64,000 nucleotides of DNA from Anaerolineaceae bacterium (GCA_026708325.1 JAPOVC010000020.1:62001-126000), one strand, 5' to 3'. Shown: positions 40,311-50,891, counted from the stretch's first letter. Notes: generated by a model from the sequence alone, not told the origin. A program made the numbers and translations.

Positions 40311-42545
40311 TCACGAGTCCTGTCCCCCGTTGTCCTCCAGGGCCTGCAGCACCCGCTCAGGTGTCATGGGCAACTGGTCGACCCGGGCGCCGGTCGCGTC
40401 AAGGATGGCAGCCGCAATCGCCGGCGCCAGCGGCAGGAAGGGCATTTCGGCCATCCCCCGCACGCCCCAGGGACCCTGCGGGTCCGGCGTCTCCAGCAAA
40501 ACAGTCCTGACCTGCTCCGGCACGTCCAGCACAGTGGGAATCAGGTAGGTGGACAGAAATGGGTTGAGAATGCGGCCATCCTGCACCTGCAGATTCTCCA
40601 TCAGGGCATAGCCCTGCGCCTGAACAATGGCCCCTTCGGTCTGGCCGACGATCTGGTCCGGATTGATGGCGCGCCCCACGTCGTTGGCGGAGACCACCTG
40701 CAGCAACTGCACCAGACCGGTCTCAAGGTCGATCTCGACTTCCACGGCCTGGGCCACGTAGCCATAGGCGAAATTGGGCCGGCCGCGGCCCGTCTGCGGG
40801 TCCAGTGCGGTCGTCTTCGGCGGACGATAGCTATAGTCGGCCACGGCCGGTCGTTCCTCGTCCTCCCACTTGCGCAGTGCGAGCTCCGCCGCGCCGCGAA
40901 TGGCATTGCCGGCCATGAAGGTCAGGCGCGAGGCCGAGGCGCTGCCCGACGTGCCGCTGGTCGCCGTGTCCGCCAGCACCATGCTCACCCGTTCCACCGA
41001 AACGCCGACCGCATCGGCGACCATCTGGCGGAAGGCGGTATGGGCGCCCTGACCGACCTCGGAGCCGGCGTGGTACAGGACCACCTCCTCAATCTCCGGG
41101 CCGCCACGGAGTTCCACGGTCGCGTCGCAACGCTCCGGAAAGCCAAAGCTGAAGCCGATGTTTTTGAAGCCGCCGGCGATGCCCCGGCCCCGACGCAGCC
41201 AGGGACGTTCGGGGTCCTGCTCTGAGGGCTGAAAGGTCCAGTCGCCGTCGGCGCTCTCCTGCCAGAAACTTTCCAGACCACAGGAGCGCCACACCTCGGG
41301 CATGGAGACTCCCGGCGGGAAAGGCTCGCCGGTCACAAAGGGGTCGCCCTCGCCGATGCAGTTCAGCAGGCGAATCTCAAGCGGGTCCATGTCAAGCGCC
41401 GCGGCCAGGCGGTTCATCTGGCCCTCGGCGGCAAAAAGACCCTGGGGCGCGCCAAAGCCTCGAAAGGCGCCGCAGGGAATGTTGTTGGTGTAGACCCCCC
41501 AGGTGTCGATGTGGCAATTGGGGATGACGTAGGGTCCGCTGACCGTCAGGTTGGCGTTGCCCATCACCTTGTTGCTGGTGTAGTTGTAGGCGCCAACGTC
41601 GCCAATGACGCTGGTCTCGGCGAAGACCAGCTTCCCCTCGCGGGTGGCGCCCCAGCGGGCGCGAACCGTGATCGGGTGCCGCTTGTGATGATTGAGAATG
41701 GATTCCTCGCGACTCCAGATGATCTTCACGGGGCGCCCCGTGCGTTGGGCGGCCAGGGCCAGCACGATTTGCACCGACATGTCCTCGCGGCCGCCAAAAG
41801 CGCCGCCGATCGCCGGATGGATGACTCGCACCCGCTCCGGCGCCAGGGCCAGGGCATGGGCGATCGCCTCCTGTTCCTCGTGCGCCCACTGGCCGGCCAC
41901 CGCCACGGTGACCCGTCCTTCCCCGTCGATGTAGCCCAGGCCGGCTTCGGGCTGCAAATAGGCATGCTCCTGCCAGCCGGTGGCGTATTCGCCCTCGACC
42001 ACGACTTCTGCCGCGGCGCGTCCGGCCTCCAGATCGCCATGACGGACGCGATAATGGCAGAGAACGTTATTCTGGCAGTTTGCATGCAACTGCGGTTGAC
42101 CCGGCTGCATCGCCAGTTCGGGGTCCGTCACTGCGGGCAGGTCCTCGTAGTCGACCTCCAGCAACGCGACCGCCATGGCCGCCAGGTCCTCGCTGTCGGC
42201 GACGACCGCGGCGACCATGTCGGCGTAACAGCGCACCGTGTCGCTGCCCGGAATGTCGCTGCCCGGACCGCAGAGCACGGGCTGGTCCATGATCACCAGA
42301 CCATATTCGTTGACGGGCACGTCGGCGGCCGTCAACACCGCGTGCACGCCCGGCAATGCCAGCGCCGCCCGACAATCGATGCCCCGCACCCTGGCGTGCA
42401 GCCGGTCGCTGTAGCGAATCTTCATCCACAGCTGGCCGTCCATGTCGATGTCACCGGGATAGAGCGCGGCCCCGGTCACCTTGTCCCGCGCGTCGACCCG
42501 TTTGTGAGACTGGCCGATGGCCCGCAACGCTTCACCAGACATCAT
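40311..42545 (-). CDS. Xanthine dehydrogenase-family molybdopterin-binding subunit
   Basis: A 744-residue large subunit of a molybdenum hydroxylase. N-terminal a/b hammerhead (TGAALYPGDIDMDG), molybdopterin loops GGAFGGREDMSVQ, CGAFRGFGAPQG and GSEVGQGAHTAFRQM, and a C-terminal GMAEMPFLPLAPAI whose Glu aligns with the catalytic base. Partner of the fused FAD/FeS subunit upstream. With PNP and SsnA/YgeY/YgeW nearby, a purine substrate is likely, but the substrate pocket cannot be proven. Confidence 0.92.
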   Translation of the reverse strand: MMSGEALRAIGQSHKRVDARDKVTGAALYPGDIDMDGQLWMKIRYSDRLHARVRGIDCRAALALPGVHAVLTAADVPVNEYGLVIMDQPVLCGPGSDIPGSDTVRCYADMVAAVVADSEDLAAMAVALLEVDYEDLPAVTDPELAMQPGQPQLHANCQNNVLCHYRVRHGDLEAGRAAAEVVVEGEYATGWQEHAYLQPEAGLGYIDGEGRVTVAVAGQWAHEEQEAIAHALALAPERVRVIHPAIGGAFGGREDMSVQIVLALAAQRTGRPVKIIWSREESILNHHKRHPITVRARWGATREGKLVFAETSVIGDVGAYNYTSNKVMGNANLTVSGPYVIPNCHIDTWGVYTNNIPCGAFRGFGAPQGLFAAEGQMNRLAAALDMDPLEIRLLNCIGEGDPFVTGEPFPPGVSMPEVWRSCGLESFWQESADGDWTFQPSEQDPERPWLRRGRGIAGGFKNIGFSFGFPERCDATVELRGGPEIEEVVLYHAGSEVGQGAHTAFRQMVADAVGVSVERVSMVLADTATSGTSGSASASRLTFMAGNAIRGAAELALRKWEDEERPAVADYSYRPPKTTALDPQTGRGRPNFAYGYVAQAVEVEIDLETGLVQLLQVVSANDVGRAINPDQIVGQTEGAIVQAQGYALMENLQVQDGRILNPFLSTYLIPTVLDVPEQVRTVLLETPDPQGPWGVRGMAEMPFLPLAPAIAAAILDATGARVDQLPMTPERVLQALEDNGGQDS

Positions 42546-42566
42546 TCAGGGCTCGCAATTCCACGC

Positions 42567-44012
42567 TCAGTCATGGCCAACTTCGGCTTCCGGCCCGGAC
42601 TTCCTTAGGGCAGGGGCGGCCTTCATGGCCTCAATGATCTTGTAATAGCCGGTGCAGCGGCAGAGGTTGCCGGTGAAACTCTGCCGAATATGGTCTTCAC
42701 CGGGTTGCGCACGTTCCGCCAGCAGACTGGCGCCGGCCACGAGAAAGCCGGGCGTACAATAGCCGCATTGCACGGCGTTGTGCTCAATGAAGGCCTGCTG
42801 AACCGGATGCAACCCGCCGTCGCGCGCCAGACCCTCCACCGTCACGATGTCGGACTCGTGGGCCCGCGGCGCCGGGACCATGCAGGCCATGACGGCGACG
42901 TCATCCAGCAAGACCGTGCAGGCGCCGCATTCGCCCTCGGCGCAGCCCTCTTTCGTCCCGGTCAGCCCGGCATCCTCGCGCAACCAGCGCAACAGGGTCT
43001 TGTGCTGGCCGCTGCGGCAACGAAATTCCTCGCCATTGATCCTCGTTACGATTTCCTCTTCGGCCCCGTGCCGTCTGGCGGCCGGCAGGCCCGCCTTCAC
43101 CAGGGCCCCCTGCGGCCCCCACAGCATGGCCGGGTCCTGTGGCAGCCCTTCGGCCTGGTCGCCCGCCGCAAGCAGGCGCAGGGCCCGGCGCGTCAGGGAT
43201 TTCAGCGTGCGGCGGCGGTAGACGGCACTGCCGCGCACGTCGTCGATCGGGCTGGGCGCCGCGGCCGTCAGGTCCGCTATGCCTTCAATCGTCGCGGCAT
43301 CCAGAGTCTGGCCGACCAGGGCCCGCTCCGCATTTTCGGCGCGCAGGATCGTGGGCGCCACGCTGCCCAGCATGATGGAAGCGCGTTTCACCCGGTCGCC
43401 GTCCAGGTCCAGCACGATGGCCAGATTGATCACCGCGATGGCCTGGGCCCGGCGCAGGCCCAGTTTCAGAAAAATGCCGCGTTGTCCCGCCCGCATGGCC
43501 GGGAATTCGATCTCCGTCATCAACTCGTCCGCTCGCATCACCGTGCGCCGCAGGCCGGTGTAGAAGTCCGCCAGGGCGATCTGGCGTTCGCCGGCGTGCG
43601 AGCGCAAGGTGACTCTGGCATCCAGCGCAATCAGCGGTGTGATGGTGTCGTTGGCCGGTGAGGCCGTGATCAGGTTGCCGGCGATGGTCGCGCGATTTCG
43701 AATCTGGGGCGCGCCCACCTCCCAGCTGGCCTGCACCAGGGGCAGCGCCACTTCGCGCAACAGTTCGCTGCCCACCACGTGATTGTGGTTGACCAGCGGG
43801 CCGAGCCGGATGCGACCGTTTTGCTGCCCTATCGAGTCCAGGCCAGGCACGCGCGTGATGTCCACCAGCACCTCGACGTCGGGGCGCTGCCCGCGCTCCA
43901 GCTCAATGAGCATGTCGGTGCCGCCCGCGACGATGCGGGCCCGCTCGCCATGTTGCGCCAGCAGGGCCAGCGCTTCATCGAGGCTGCTTACACTGTGATA
44001 GGCCTGCCACAT
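42567..44012 (-). CDS. Fused FAD-binding and [2Fe-2S] subunit of molybdenum hydroxylase
   Basis: A 481-residue fusion. Residues 1-285 are a CoxM/XdhB-type FAD domain (AGGTDMLIELERG, then TIAGNLITASPANDT). Residues 320-470 are a CoxS/XdhC-type domain with cysteines in GCAEGECGACTV, then MACMV, and the second cluster CGYCTPGF and NLCRCTGY. Usual fusions run FeS then FAD; here the order is reversed. It transfers electrons from the Mo subunit to a soluble acceptor. Confidence 0.93.
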   Translation of the reverse strand: MWQAYHSVSSLDEALALLAQHGERARIVAGGTDMLIELERGQRPDVEVLVDITRVPGLDSIGQQNGRIRLGPLVNHNHVVGSELLREVALPLVQASWEVGAPQIRNRATIAGNLITASPANDTITPLIALDARVTLRSHAGERQIALADFYTGLRRTVMRADELMTEIEFPAMRAGQRGIFLKLGLRRAQAIAVINLAIVLDLDGDRVKRASIMLGSVAPTILRAENAERALVGQTLDAATIEGIADLTAAAPSPIDDVRGSAVYRRRTLKSLTRRALRLLAAGDQAEGLPQDPAMLWGPQGALVKAGLPAARRHGAEEEIVTRINGEEFRCRSGQHKTLLRWLREDAGLTGTKEGCAEGECGACTVLLDDVAVMACMVPAPRAHESDIVTVEGLARDGGLHPVQQAFIEHNAVQCGYCTPGFLVAGASLLAERAQPGEDHIRQSFTGNLCRCTGYYKIIEAMKAAPALRKSGPEAEVGHD

Positions 44013-44054
44013 GCCCGTCGTCCGATCCTCGTTGCCAGCGGTCGTTGGGGAGGC

Positions 44055-44083
44055 AGTATAGCGAAGAGCGCAGGTCCTGTCGC
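44055..44083 (-). promoter_or_regulatory. Candidate promoter of the molybdenum hydroxylase operon
   Basis: On the minus strand GCGACA (44083-44078), a 17-bp spacer, then TATACT (44060-44055), 43 nt before the FAD/FeS subunit. Further upstream AATTGGC/GCCAATT (44140-44158) is an inverted repeat. Confidence 0.5.
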
Positions 44084-44227
44084 GTAGCCGGCGGGTCGCG
44101 GCATTTCAGGTTCGGCGCCGGACGCAATCAACAGCGGCGAATTGGCCATCCGCCAATTGGTTTCGGTATGCAAATGCAGGGGTGAAATCTGTCTACCGGC
44201 CGCCTGAAACGTCTGCGGACAGTCAGA

Positions 44228-45235
44228 TCAGCGCGAATAGCCGTCGGCGAAGGTGTCGATCATCAACTGGACGTCCGGCCCCAGGGGGTAGAGGATGGGA
44301 CAGGTCGCGCCGGCGGCGACGTATTCGCGCACCCTCGCGCGCACTTCCTGCGGCGTGCCGGAGGCGGTCACCATCTGCACCACGTCGTCCGGCACGAGGC
44401 GCATGGCGTTTTCGATCTGTTCTTCGGTAGCCGGCCAGGTGAGCACCTGGTTGATGTCGTCCAGCAGTTCCTGGCGGACACCGCTGGCCTTCATGATGTG
44501 CGGTTGCTGCCCCAGATACTGCGTCACGAGTTTGCGCGAGCTGTCCAGGGCCCGCTGCCGGTCGTGGTCCACGGAACAAACGACCAGTTGCGGCCGGTCG
44601 ATGTCGTCAAGGCGCCGGCCGGCGACAAGCGCGCCCCTTTCCAGTTGCCCCATCGCCGTTTCGTTGTAGGCCGGCGACACCAGATAGTTCAACACCACGC
44701 CATCGGCGATCTCACCGGTCAGGGTCATCATTTGCGGACCGGTGGCGCCGATGTAAATCGGCACCTTGCGCGGCGACTTGCGTCCGTGCACCACGTCGAG
44801 TTCCACCTCGTCAAGTTGCACAAATTCGCCCGCATAACTGACGCGTTCCCGCGCCAGCAACCTGCGCACCGTCTCCACGACCTCGCGCATGGCCCTGAGG
44901 TTTTTCCTGCGGCGTATTCCCACCTTGCTCGCCAGCGGGTCCCACCAGGCGCCGATGCCGCAAATGATGCGGTCCGGGGCCAGGTCGTCGAGCGTAAGAA
45001 AGGTGGCGGCGATCACCGCCGCATTGCGGGTCCAGTTGTTGATGACGCCGGAACCGATGCGAATACGTTCGGTGGTGGCCGCGAAGGCCGCCATGGGCAC
45101 GATCGCGTCGCGCACCAGGCGGCTCTCGGCCTGCCAGACCGCCTCAAAGCCGGCCGCTTCTGCGTAGCGCACGTAACGTATCGCATCCTGCAGGTCATGC
45201 GCGTCCTGCAGGTAGAGCGCCACGCGCTCACTCAT
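44228..45235 (-). CDS. LLM-class F420-dependent oxidoreductase
   Basis: A 335-residue luciferase-like TIM-barrel protein of the F420-dependent type ([41 protein letters not shown]). The start [10 protein letters not shown] at 45235 overlaps the cofC stop by 8 nt. It is the last gene of the F420 run and so is the prime candidate for a local user of the cofactor. Substrate unknown; family members reduce or oxidise small organics with F420. Confidence 0.86.
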   Translation of the reverse strand: MSERVALYLQDAHDLQDAIRYVRYAEAAGFEAVWQAESRLVRDAIVPMAAFAATTERIRIGSGVINNWTRNAAVIAATFLTLDDLAPDRIICGIGAWWDPLASKVGIRRRKNLRAMREVVETVRRLLARERVSYAGEFVQLDEVELDVVHGRKSPRKVPIYIGATGPQMMTLTGEIADGVVLNYLVSPAYNETAMGQLERGALVAGRRLDDIDRPQLVVCSVDHDRQRALDSSRKLVTQYLGQQPHIMKASGVRQELLDDINQVLTWPATEEQIENAMRLVPDDVVQMVTASGTPQEVRARVREYVAAGATCPILYPLGPDVQLMIDTFADGYSR

Positions 45236-45866
45236 GCATGCTTCCTTCCCGGGCCAGCGAGGGCAATTCCTCAATGTAGCGGTAGTATTGCTGCAGGTCG
45301 TCCGCCACGTCGATGTCCAGCGCCAGGGTGTTGGAATGGTATTCCCGCAGCCGAATGCCGGCGGCGTGCGCCAGTTGACGGTGCCGCGAAAAACTGCCTT
45401 CGCCATAGGCGTAACCGATGACGCCCGGCGGGCGAATGAACAGGGCATTGGTGCCGTCGCGCTGCGCGTCGGTGGCGATCACCACGCAGGGCCCTTCACT
45501 GCCGCGGTCTATGAGGGCGCCGAGGTCTTTCGCTTCCAGCAGCGGCAGGTCGGCCGGCAACACCAGCACCGAATCCCCACCCCAACCTGCGACGACCTGC
45601 GTAGCCCGCCCCAGCGCTGCGTTCAATTCCGGCGAACCGGCTTCCTGCACGGTGCGCAGCCCGTATTCCCGCGCAATCGCCAGCGCTTCGCTGTCGCGAC
45701 TGATGACCAGGGTGCCAAGTATTTGCGGGGCGTTTTGCACGACCTGGAGAACGTGCCGCAACATGCGTTCGGCCAGCAGCCGTCGCTGCTCCGGCGACAA
45801 CACGTCCGCCAGGCGGCTCTTGGCGCGCCGCAGCGGCTTGACGGGCACAATTGCCCAGGTGCTCAT
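45228..45866 (-). CDS. cofC: 2-phospho-L-lactate (phosphoenolpyruvate) guanylyltransferase
   Basis: A 212-residue enzyme that activates phospholactate or phosphoenolpyruvate with GTP for F420 side-chain assembly. [18 protein letters not shown] and [16 protein letters not shown] are diagnostic. Start overlaps the cofD stop by 4 nt. Confidence 0.92.
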   Translation of the reverse strand: MSTWAIVPVKPLRRAKSRLADVLSPEQRRLLAERMLRHVLQVVQNAPQILGTLVISRDSEALAIAREYGLRTVQEAGSPELNAALGRATQVVAGWGGDSVLVLPADLPLLEAKDLGALIDRGSEGPCVVIATDAQRDGTNALFIRPPGVIGYAYGEGSFSRHRQLAHAAGIRLREYHSNTLALDIDVADDLQQYYRYIEELPSLAREGSMHE

Positions 45867-46831
45867 GACTCTACCCTTTCAGGGACGGGCGGCGGGCGCC
45901 AGGTGGCGAACCAGTCGAGGATTTCCCGCGCCAGGCGCGCGCGCGCGTCTTCGTTGTCCATCACGGTGTCCGCGCCCAGCAGGCGCAGGCCGGCGGGCGG
46001 CGGCACCGCGTCGCGTTCATCATACACGAAAGCGTCGAGAATATCGCCATACAGGTCGCAAACCGTCGCTGCCGCCGGCGCCAGGCCGAAATCGGCCATC
46101 AGGCGGGCCGCCGGGCCCTTGAGGGCTGCGCCGCGGATGACGGGCGTGACGGCCACGACGGGCGCAGCTGACTGACGCAGGGCTGCCCTGAATCCCGGCA
46201 CGGCCAGAATTGGCAGGATCGACAGCCAGGGGTTGGAGGGCGCCAGCAACACCAGGGTCGCTTTGGCGAGCGCGTCGCTGACCTCGGCCGTCATCCGCGC
46301 CCGGCGAATGCCGGCCAGGCGCAGCGAGCGCACCGCGGGACGCCAGCGCTCGCGCACGAACCAGGTCTGGAAGTCCAGTTCGCCACCTTCGCGGGTCTGC
46401 ACCATCGTGGCGACGGGCTCGTCGCACATGGGCAGCAGGGTCTGCTCCACGCCCAGCGCGGCCGCCAGACGCGCCGTGACCCCGGTCAGGCGCAGGCCGC
46501 GCTCCAGCCAGTGGCTGCGCAGGACCTGAGTCGCCAGGTCCTGGTCCCCCAGCTGAAACCAGCCCTCCTCGCCCAGGCGTTGCAGGGCCCGCAGCATGTT
46601 GCCGCTGTCGTCCCGCAGCCCCCAGCCGCGATGCGGGTCGGCCAGGCCAGCAAGGTTGTACATGACCGTATCCAGGTCGGGACAAACGCGCAGGCCGTAA
46701 TGATGAAAGTCGTCGGCAGTATTGACGATCACGGTCAACTGCCCGGGCGCCAGCACCTGGGCCAGGCCATGCGCCAGACGCGAACCGCCGACGCCGCCGG
46801 CCAGACACAGGACCTGCCCGCCTAACGCCAC
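45863..46831 (-). CDS. cofD: 2-phospho-L-lactate transferase
   Basis: About 322 residues. Transfers the activated three-carbon unit to FO to give F420-0 or its dehydro form. LCLAGGVGGSRLAHGL, VNTADDFHHYGLRVCPDLDT and LLAPSNPWLSI are hallmark blocks. The GTG at 46831, inside the end of the nitroreductase gene, fits the normal N-terminus; longer readings have no family support. Confidence 0.92.
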   Translation of the reverse strand: MALGGQVLCLAGGVGGSRLAHGLAQVLAPGQLTVIVNTADDFHHYGLRVCPDLDTVMYNLAGLADPHRGWGLRDDSGNMLRALQRLGEEGWFQLGDQDLATQVLRSHWLERGLRLTGVTARLAAALGVEQTLLPMCDEPVATMVQTREGGELDFQTWFVRERWRPAVRSLRLAGIRRARMTAEVSDALAKATLVLLAPSNPWLSILPILAVPGFRAALRQSAAPVVAVTPVIRGAALKGPAARLMADFGLAPAAATVCDLYGDILDAFVYDERDAVPPPAGLRLLGADTVMDNEDARARLAREILDWFATWRPPPVPERVES

Positions 46832-47445
46832 AGCAGCACCTCGTCGAGGGGATGGCGACCCCTGCTGCGCGTCTGCGCCGGCCAGCCCAGGGTGACCAGA
46901 CCCTGGGGCTGCCAGTCCGCCGGCAGCTCCAGGGCGTCGGCCACCACGTCCGGGCAAAAGAGCGGCGCGCACATCCAGCAGGCGCCCAGGCCCAGGGCAT
47001 GCGCCGCCAGCAGCAGGTTCTGCCCGGCCATGGCCACGCCCTGCACCGCCATGGTGCGTTCGGCGGCGCGGCGCTGCGGGTCGGGGTAGGCGTCCATGTC
47101 GCGCATGCTCAGGCAGAGCAGTATGAGCACGGGCGCGCCGGTCATGCGTTCGAAGGAGCGGCTCACGTCCGCTTCAATGACAGTCTCGGGAACGCCGTCG
47201 GCCTGCAGGTCCTGGCGCAGGCGCTCCCCCATGGCCCGCGCCAGACCGGCCCGGTCGTCCTCCTCCTGCAGCACGACCAGGCGCCAGGGCTGCCGGTTGT
47301 GGGCCGATGGCGCCTGGATTGCGGCCTGCAATACTCGTCGCAAAAGCGCGCGCGGCGGTCTCTCGGGCCGGTAACGACGCAGGGAGCGGCGCGTATGGAG
47401 CAAATTCAGCAAATCACTCCCGGTCTGACGCCGGCTGTCATCCAT
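46822..47445 (-). CDS. Nitroreductase-family protein, probable dehydro-F420-0 reductase
   Basis: A 207-residue FMN-type nitroreductase fold: LHTRRSLRRYRPERPP, then SAHNRQPWRLVVLQ and GLGACWMCAPLFCPDVV. In mycobacteria the FbiB protein fuses CofE to such a domain, which reduces dehydro-F420-0. Here it is separate, directly after cofE and overlapping cofD, so the same role is likely. ATG at 47445 has no strong ribosome site but lies 10 nt after the cofE stop. Confidence 0.86.
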   Translation of the reverse strand: MDDSRRQTGSDLLNLLHTRRSLRRYRPERPPRALLRRVLQAAIQAPSAHNRQPWRLVVLQEEDDRAGLARAMGERLRQDLQADGVPETVIEADVSRSFERMTGAPVLILLCLSMRDMDAYPDPQRRAAERTMAVQGVAMAGQNLLLAAHALGLGACWMCAPLFCPDVVADALELPADWQPQGLVTLGWPAQTRSRGRHPLDEVLLWR

Positions 47446-47455
47446 GCATCGGCGC

Positions 47456-48217
47456 TCAGCGATACAGGTCCTGCGCGGCAGGACGCAGCAGATCGCGGGC
47501 GCGACCGTCCTGCGGCGGATGTTGCAGGCCCCGCAACAGGACCACCGGCCGACCCTCGTCGCCTTCGCCACCCGCCAGTTGCGCCGCCGAGGCGATCATG
47601 TCGGCATGGCCCTGCATACTCACGCGCAGTTCGCGGCCATGCAGGTCAGGCTGGCCGCGCAGGTCAAGCAGGGCCGGCAGACCTGCCACGCCGATGGCCA
47701 CGCCGACCGTACCCAGACGGAAGGGGCGGCCATGCGAATCCATGATCACCACGCCGGGCGCGCAGCCGGCGGCGGCCAGGGCAGCGCGCAGGCGCAGGGC
47801 GCTGGCGTCCGGATCGCAGGGTAGCAGCAGGACCAGGTCGTCGTCACCGCCGGCGTTGGAATGGTCGATTCCGGCATTGGCCGAGACGAAACCGAGACGG
47901 TGCACGCTCACCAGCACCTGCGGCGCCTGACGGGATATGGCCTGACTTTCGCGCAGGACCAGTTCCACCAGACGGGGGTCCTTGCCGGTCAGGGCGGCCC
48001 GTTCCAGCGCCTCCGGGCCCGGCCTGACCGACGAAAGCTCTACGAAGCGTCCCTCGGCCCTGGAAACAATCTTGGAACTGACGGCCAGCACGTCCCCGTC
48101 GACCAGGGCCAGCCCGCCGCCCTCCAGCGCGGCCAGAATCAGGGCCGCAAGGTCGTCGCCGGGCCGGACCAGGGGAATGCCCGGCAAGGCCAGCAACTGC
48201 AGGGACGCGGCTCTCAT
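47456..48217 (-). CDS. cofE: Coenzyme F420-0:L-glutamate ligase
   Basis: A 253-residue ligase that adds gamma-linked glutamates to F420-0. [28 protein letters not shown] and [21 protein letters not shown] are the known blocks. Start overlaps the npdG stop by 4 nt. Confidence 0.93.
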   Translation of the reverse strand: MRAASLQLLALPGIPLVRPGDDLAALILAALEGGGLALVDGDVLAVSSKIVSRAEGRFVELSSVRPGPEALERAALTGKDPRLVELVLRESQAISRQAPQVLVSVHRLGFVSANAGIDHSNAGGDDDLVLLLPCDPDASALRLRAALAAAGCAPGVVIMDSHGRPFRLGTVGVAIGVAGLPALLDLRGQPDLHGRELRVSMQGHADMIASAAQLAGGEGDEGRPVVLLRGLQHPPQDGRARDLLRPAAQDLYR

Positions 48218-48891
48218 ACGTCATCCAGACCCGTGATGCGAACGCCGCTGTGCCGGCCGCCATAGCGACGATTGATGAACAACAGCACCGGCGTCAGCGA
48301 TTCCACGGCCACGGCGTTGGCCAGCTGGCCGGCGTGCAGGCCCCGCATGCCGGCCGCGGCGGCCAGGGTCACGACCGTCTCGCGCGCAGCCGGGTCGTTG
48401 CCGCAGACCAGCACGTCGCAGTCGACCGTCGCGCCTTCGTCGTCCAGCACTTCGGCGCTGACGTTCTGGAAGGCGGCCACCACGCGCACTTCCGGCCCCA
48501 GATATTCCTGGGCCTCCAGCGCGGCGGCCTGGCCCGTTGGCAGTTGCACGCGCCGCACAGCCGGAGGACGCAAGGGAACGGTCAGGTCCACCAGGATCTT
48601 GCCCTCCAGGGCGGGCCGCACCCGTTCCAGCGTGGGCCGGTGGGCGCCGTAGGGCACGCTAAGCACGACGAGGTCGGCGGCCTCGGCCGCTGCGCGGTTT
48701 TCGGCGCCACGGAGTGTCGCGCCCGCTGCGCGAGCCAGTAGCGCCGCCGCATGCGTTTCGGCGCGTTCTGCCACACGCGAGCCGATGATCACCGGATAGC
48801 CGGCGCGCGCCCAGCGCAGCGCCAGCCCGGATCCCTCCGCGCCCGTTCCGCCCAGTACCGCGATGCTGAAGGTTTCACCGGTCTCGCCCAT
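48214..48891 (-). CDS. npdG: NADPH-dependent F420 reductase
   Basis: A 225-residue enzyme that moves hydride between NADPH and F420. [20 protein letters not shown] and YPVIIGSR are the nucleotide-binding motifs. ATG at 48891 matches the family start. It links the cofactor to the cellular NADPH pool, and with the adjacent cof genes forms a nearly complete late F420 module (the FO synthase genes are not in the window). Confidence 0.93.
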   Translation of the reverse strand: MGETGETFSIAVLGGTGAEGSGLALRWARAGYPVIIGSRVAERAETHAAALLARAAGATLRGAENRAAAEAADLVVLSVPYGAHRPTLERVRPALEGKILVDLTVPLRPPAVRRVQLPTGQAAALEAQEYLGPEVRVVAAFQNVSAEVLDDEGATVDCDVLVCGNDPAARETVVTLAAAAGMRGLHAGQLANAVAVESLTPVLLFINRRYGGRHSGVRITGLDDV

Positions 48892-48922
48892 GTGCTTCGC
48901 TTCTCCCGTTTCGCCTTTCCCT

Positions 48923-50269
48923 TTATTGCGCCTCGCGCGCCAGCGTCGCCTGGCGGCGCCACAGCGCCGGCGCCAGTTCACGGGCTTCGGCGGCGATGGC
49001 GCGCTCGTCCAGGGTCAGGAGCTGACGGTCCACCATCAGGACCTGACCCTGGACGATCGTGGTCGTCACCATTGAGGCCTCGAAGCCGAAGAGGATATGC
49101 CAGGGCAGGTTCCCCTCATGCAGCGGGGTGAAGGGCCGGTAGTCCACGAGCACCAGGTCGGCGACCGCGCCGGGCGCCAGTTCACCGAGCCGCGAGCCCG
49201 GGAAGAACTGACGGGCCAGAGCCGCGTTGTTCCCCGTGGCCATGCGCGCGATGGCGTCGCCCGGCGCCCGACGCGGGTCGCGCCCCGCCACCTTGTGCAG
49301 CAGATACGCCGCCTTCCATTCGGCCCACATGTTGTTTCCCATGCCATCATTTCCGAGGCAGACGGGTATGCCCGCCGCCAGCATATCGTCCAGCGCCGCA
49401 GCGCCCACGCCGTTATTCATGTTGGAACGCGGCTGGTGGCTGATCCAGACGCCCCTTTCCCGCAACAATTCGCGTTCGGCGGCGTCGGCGTGCACGCAAT
49501 GCGCGGCGATGGAGCCGGGCCGCCACAGGCCATGCCGGTCCAGGCGCGGCACGACGCGCAGCCCGCTGCGTCGCAGACTGTCCTGCTGGTCGGCCTCGTG
49601 TTCGGCCACGTGAATGTGGACCCCCACGCCCGGGGGCAGCGCCCGGGCGCAACGGCGCAGGGTCTCGTCGCCCAGGGTCAGACTGGCGTGCAGGCCAAAG
49701 GTCGCCGCCACCCGTTGGCGGCCGGCCGACGCCCGCAGGAAGCGCAGATTCTCGGCGATGCCGGCGGCCGCCCGCTCCTTTCCGTCGCGGTCCGTGACCT
49801 CGTAACAGAGCACGGCGCGCAGGCCGGCCTGCTCCACAGCGTCGGCGATGAGGTCCAGACTGCCCTCAATGCAGTTGGCGCTGGCGTGATGATCGATGAG
49901 CGTGGTGCTGCCGTGTTTGATGGCGTCCACCAGACTGACCAGCGCGCTGATGCGAATCGTGTCGGCATCGAGGGCGCGGTCCAGCGGCCACCACAGGCGC
50001 TCGAGAATTTGCGGGAAGTCGGCCGGCGCCGGGCCCGCAAGCGCCATGCCGCGCGCCAGGGCGCCGTAGAAGTGGGTGTGCGCGCAGATGTTGCCTGGCA
50101 TGACCAACTGGCCGTCCGCGTCCAGCGCCTCTGCCTGCGGGTAGCGTCGGCGCAGCGCCGCCGACGGACCCATGGCGCCGATGCGGCCGTCCCGCAACAG
50201 GAGGGCATGGTCGGTCAAAAGACGGGGCTCGTCGCCCCAGGGGACCAGCGTGGCGTTGTGGATCAGCAC
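48923..50269 (-). CDS. ssnA: Amidohydrolase, SsnA-like
   Basis: A 448-residue metal-dependent amidohydrolase. [19 protein letters not shown] matches SsnA closely; further ligands are [16 protein letters not shown] and [11 protein letters not shown] at 50269 with GGGGAGG upstream is the best start; upstream in-frame sequence belongs to the neighbouring gene. SsnA is a component of the bacterial purine-degradation cluster, acting on a ring-opened intermediate. Confidence 0.85.
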   Translation of the reverse strand: MLIHNATLVPWGDEPRLLTDHALLLRDGRIGAMGPSAALRRRYPQAEALDADGQLVMPGNICAHTHFYGALARGMALAGPAPADFPQILERLWWPLDRALDADTIRISALVSLVDAIKHGSTTLIDHHASANCIEGSLDLIADAVEQAGLRAVLCYEVTDRDGKERAAAGIAENLRFLRASAGRQRVAATFGLHASLTLGDETLRRCARALPPGVGVHIHVAEHEADQQDSLRRSGLRVVPRLDRHGLWRPGSIAAHCVHADAAERELLRERGVWISHQPRSNMNNGVGAAALDDMLAAGIPVCLGNDGMGNNMWAEWKAAYLLHKVAGRDPRRAPGDAIARMATGNNAALARQFFPGSRLGELAPGAVADLVLVDYRPFTPLHEGNLPWHILFGFEASMVTTTIVQGQVLMVDRQLLTLDERAIAAEARELAPALWRRQATLAREAQ

Positions 50270-50324
50270 GGGCGTCGCCTCCCCGGGAGCGTGGGTCGGC
50301 GTGCGAGGCGCCTGGGCATGTCCG

Positions 50325-50891
50325 TCAAGGCGCCGGCTGCGCCAGCGCGCTGCAATCGTCATCCAGCAGAAGCGGCACGACAACCCCCCGACGCCCCACC
50401 CGACTGTCGAACAGGGTCGCAGCCCGCGGAAGACGACGGGCGACGCGCCGGAAGGAGGGCTCACGGGCGACGAATCCCGGCTTCCGGCTGGTCAGGTCGC
50501 CGAGGCAACGCGCCCTGCAAAAGCGGTCCCAGGTGCTGTGAATGAAGGCGAAGACCCGCCCTTCCGGATTCAGCAGCGGCGGCTCGCGCCAGCACCATTC
50601 GCCCAGCTGGACGCGGTAGTAAAGCTCGTCGGCCCGCCGCGGGTCGCCCGGCAGCAGGTCGCGGCGGCGCAGGAGTTCCACGCCCTTCACCCGGGCGTAG
50701 CCGTAGACGCCGCCCTTTTCCCGTCCGATCACCCGAGCGCCGGTGAAAAAGGCGAGGTATTCCGCCGGGACGCCCTGCGGCATGCGGGCCAGGGGTATCC
50801 GGTACCACCCCTCATCGCGCGTCAGGCGCAGGTCCGCGCGCCGGGTAATGGCCGCCACCAGGACCCGGTCTTCCGGCCAGCTCATCGCCAT
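50325..50891 (-). CDS. Unknown protein in the purine-type cluster
   Basis: A 188-residue soluble, Arg-rich protein not recognised as a named family. Blocks such as RLTRDEGWYRIPL, YLAFFTGARVIG and ADELYYRVQLG look conserved in style and resemble hypothetical proteins seen in other bacteria. No catalytic motif is evident. ATG at 50891 follows GGAG; an ATG two codons later is also possible. It sits between ssnA and the PLP enzyme, likely co-transcribed. Confidence 0.7.
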   Translation of the reverse strand: MAMSWPEDRVLVAAITRRADLRLTRDEGWYRIPLARMPQGVPAEYLAFFTGARVIGREKGGVYGYARVKGVELLRRRDLLPGDPRRADELYYRVQLGEWCWREPPLLNPEGRVFAFIHSTWDRFCRARCLGDLTSRKPGFVAREPSFRRVARRLPRAATLFDSRVGRRGVVVPLLLDDDCSALAQPAP

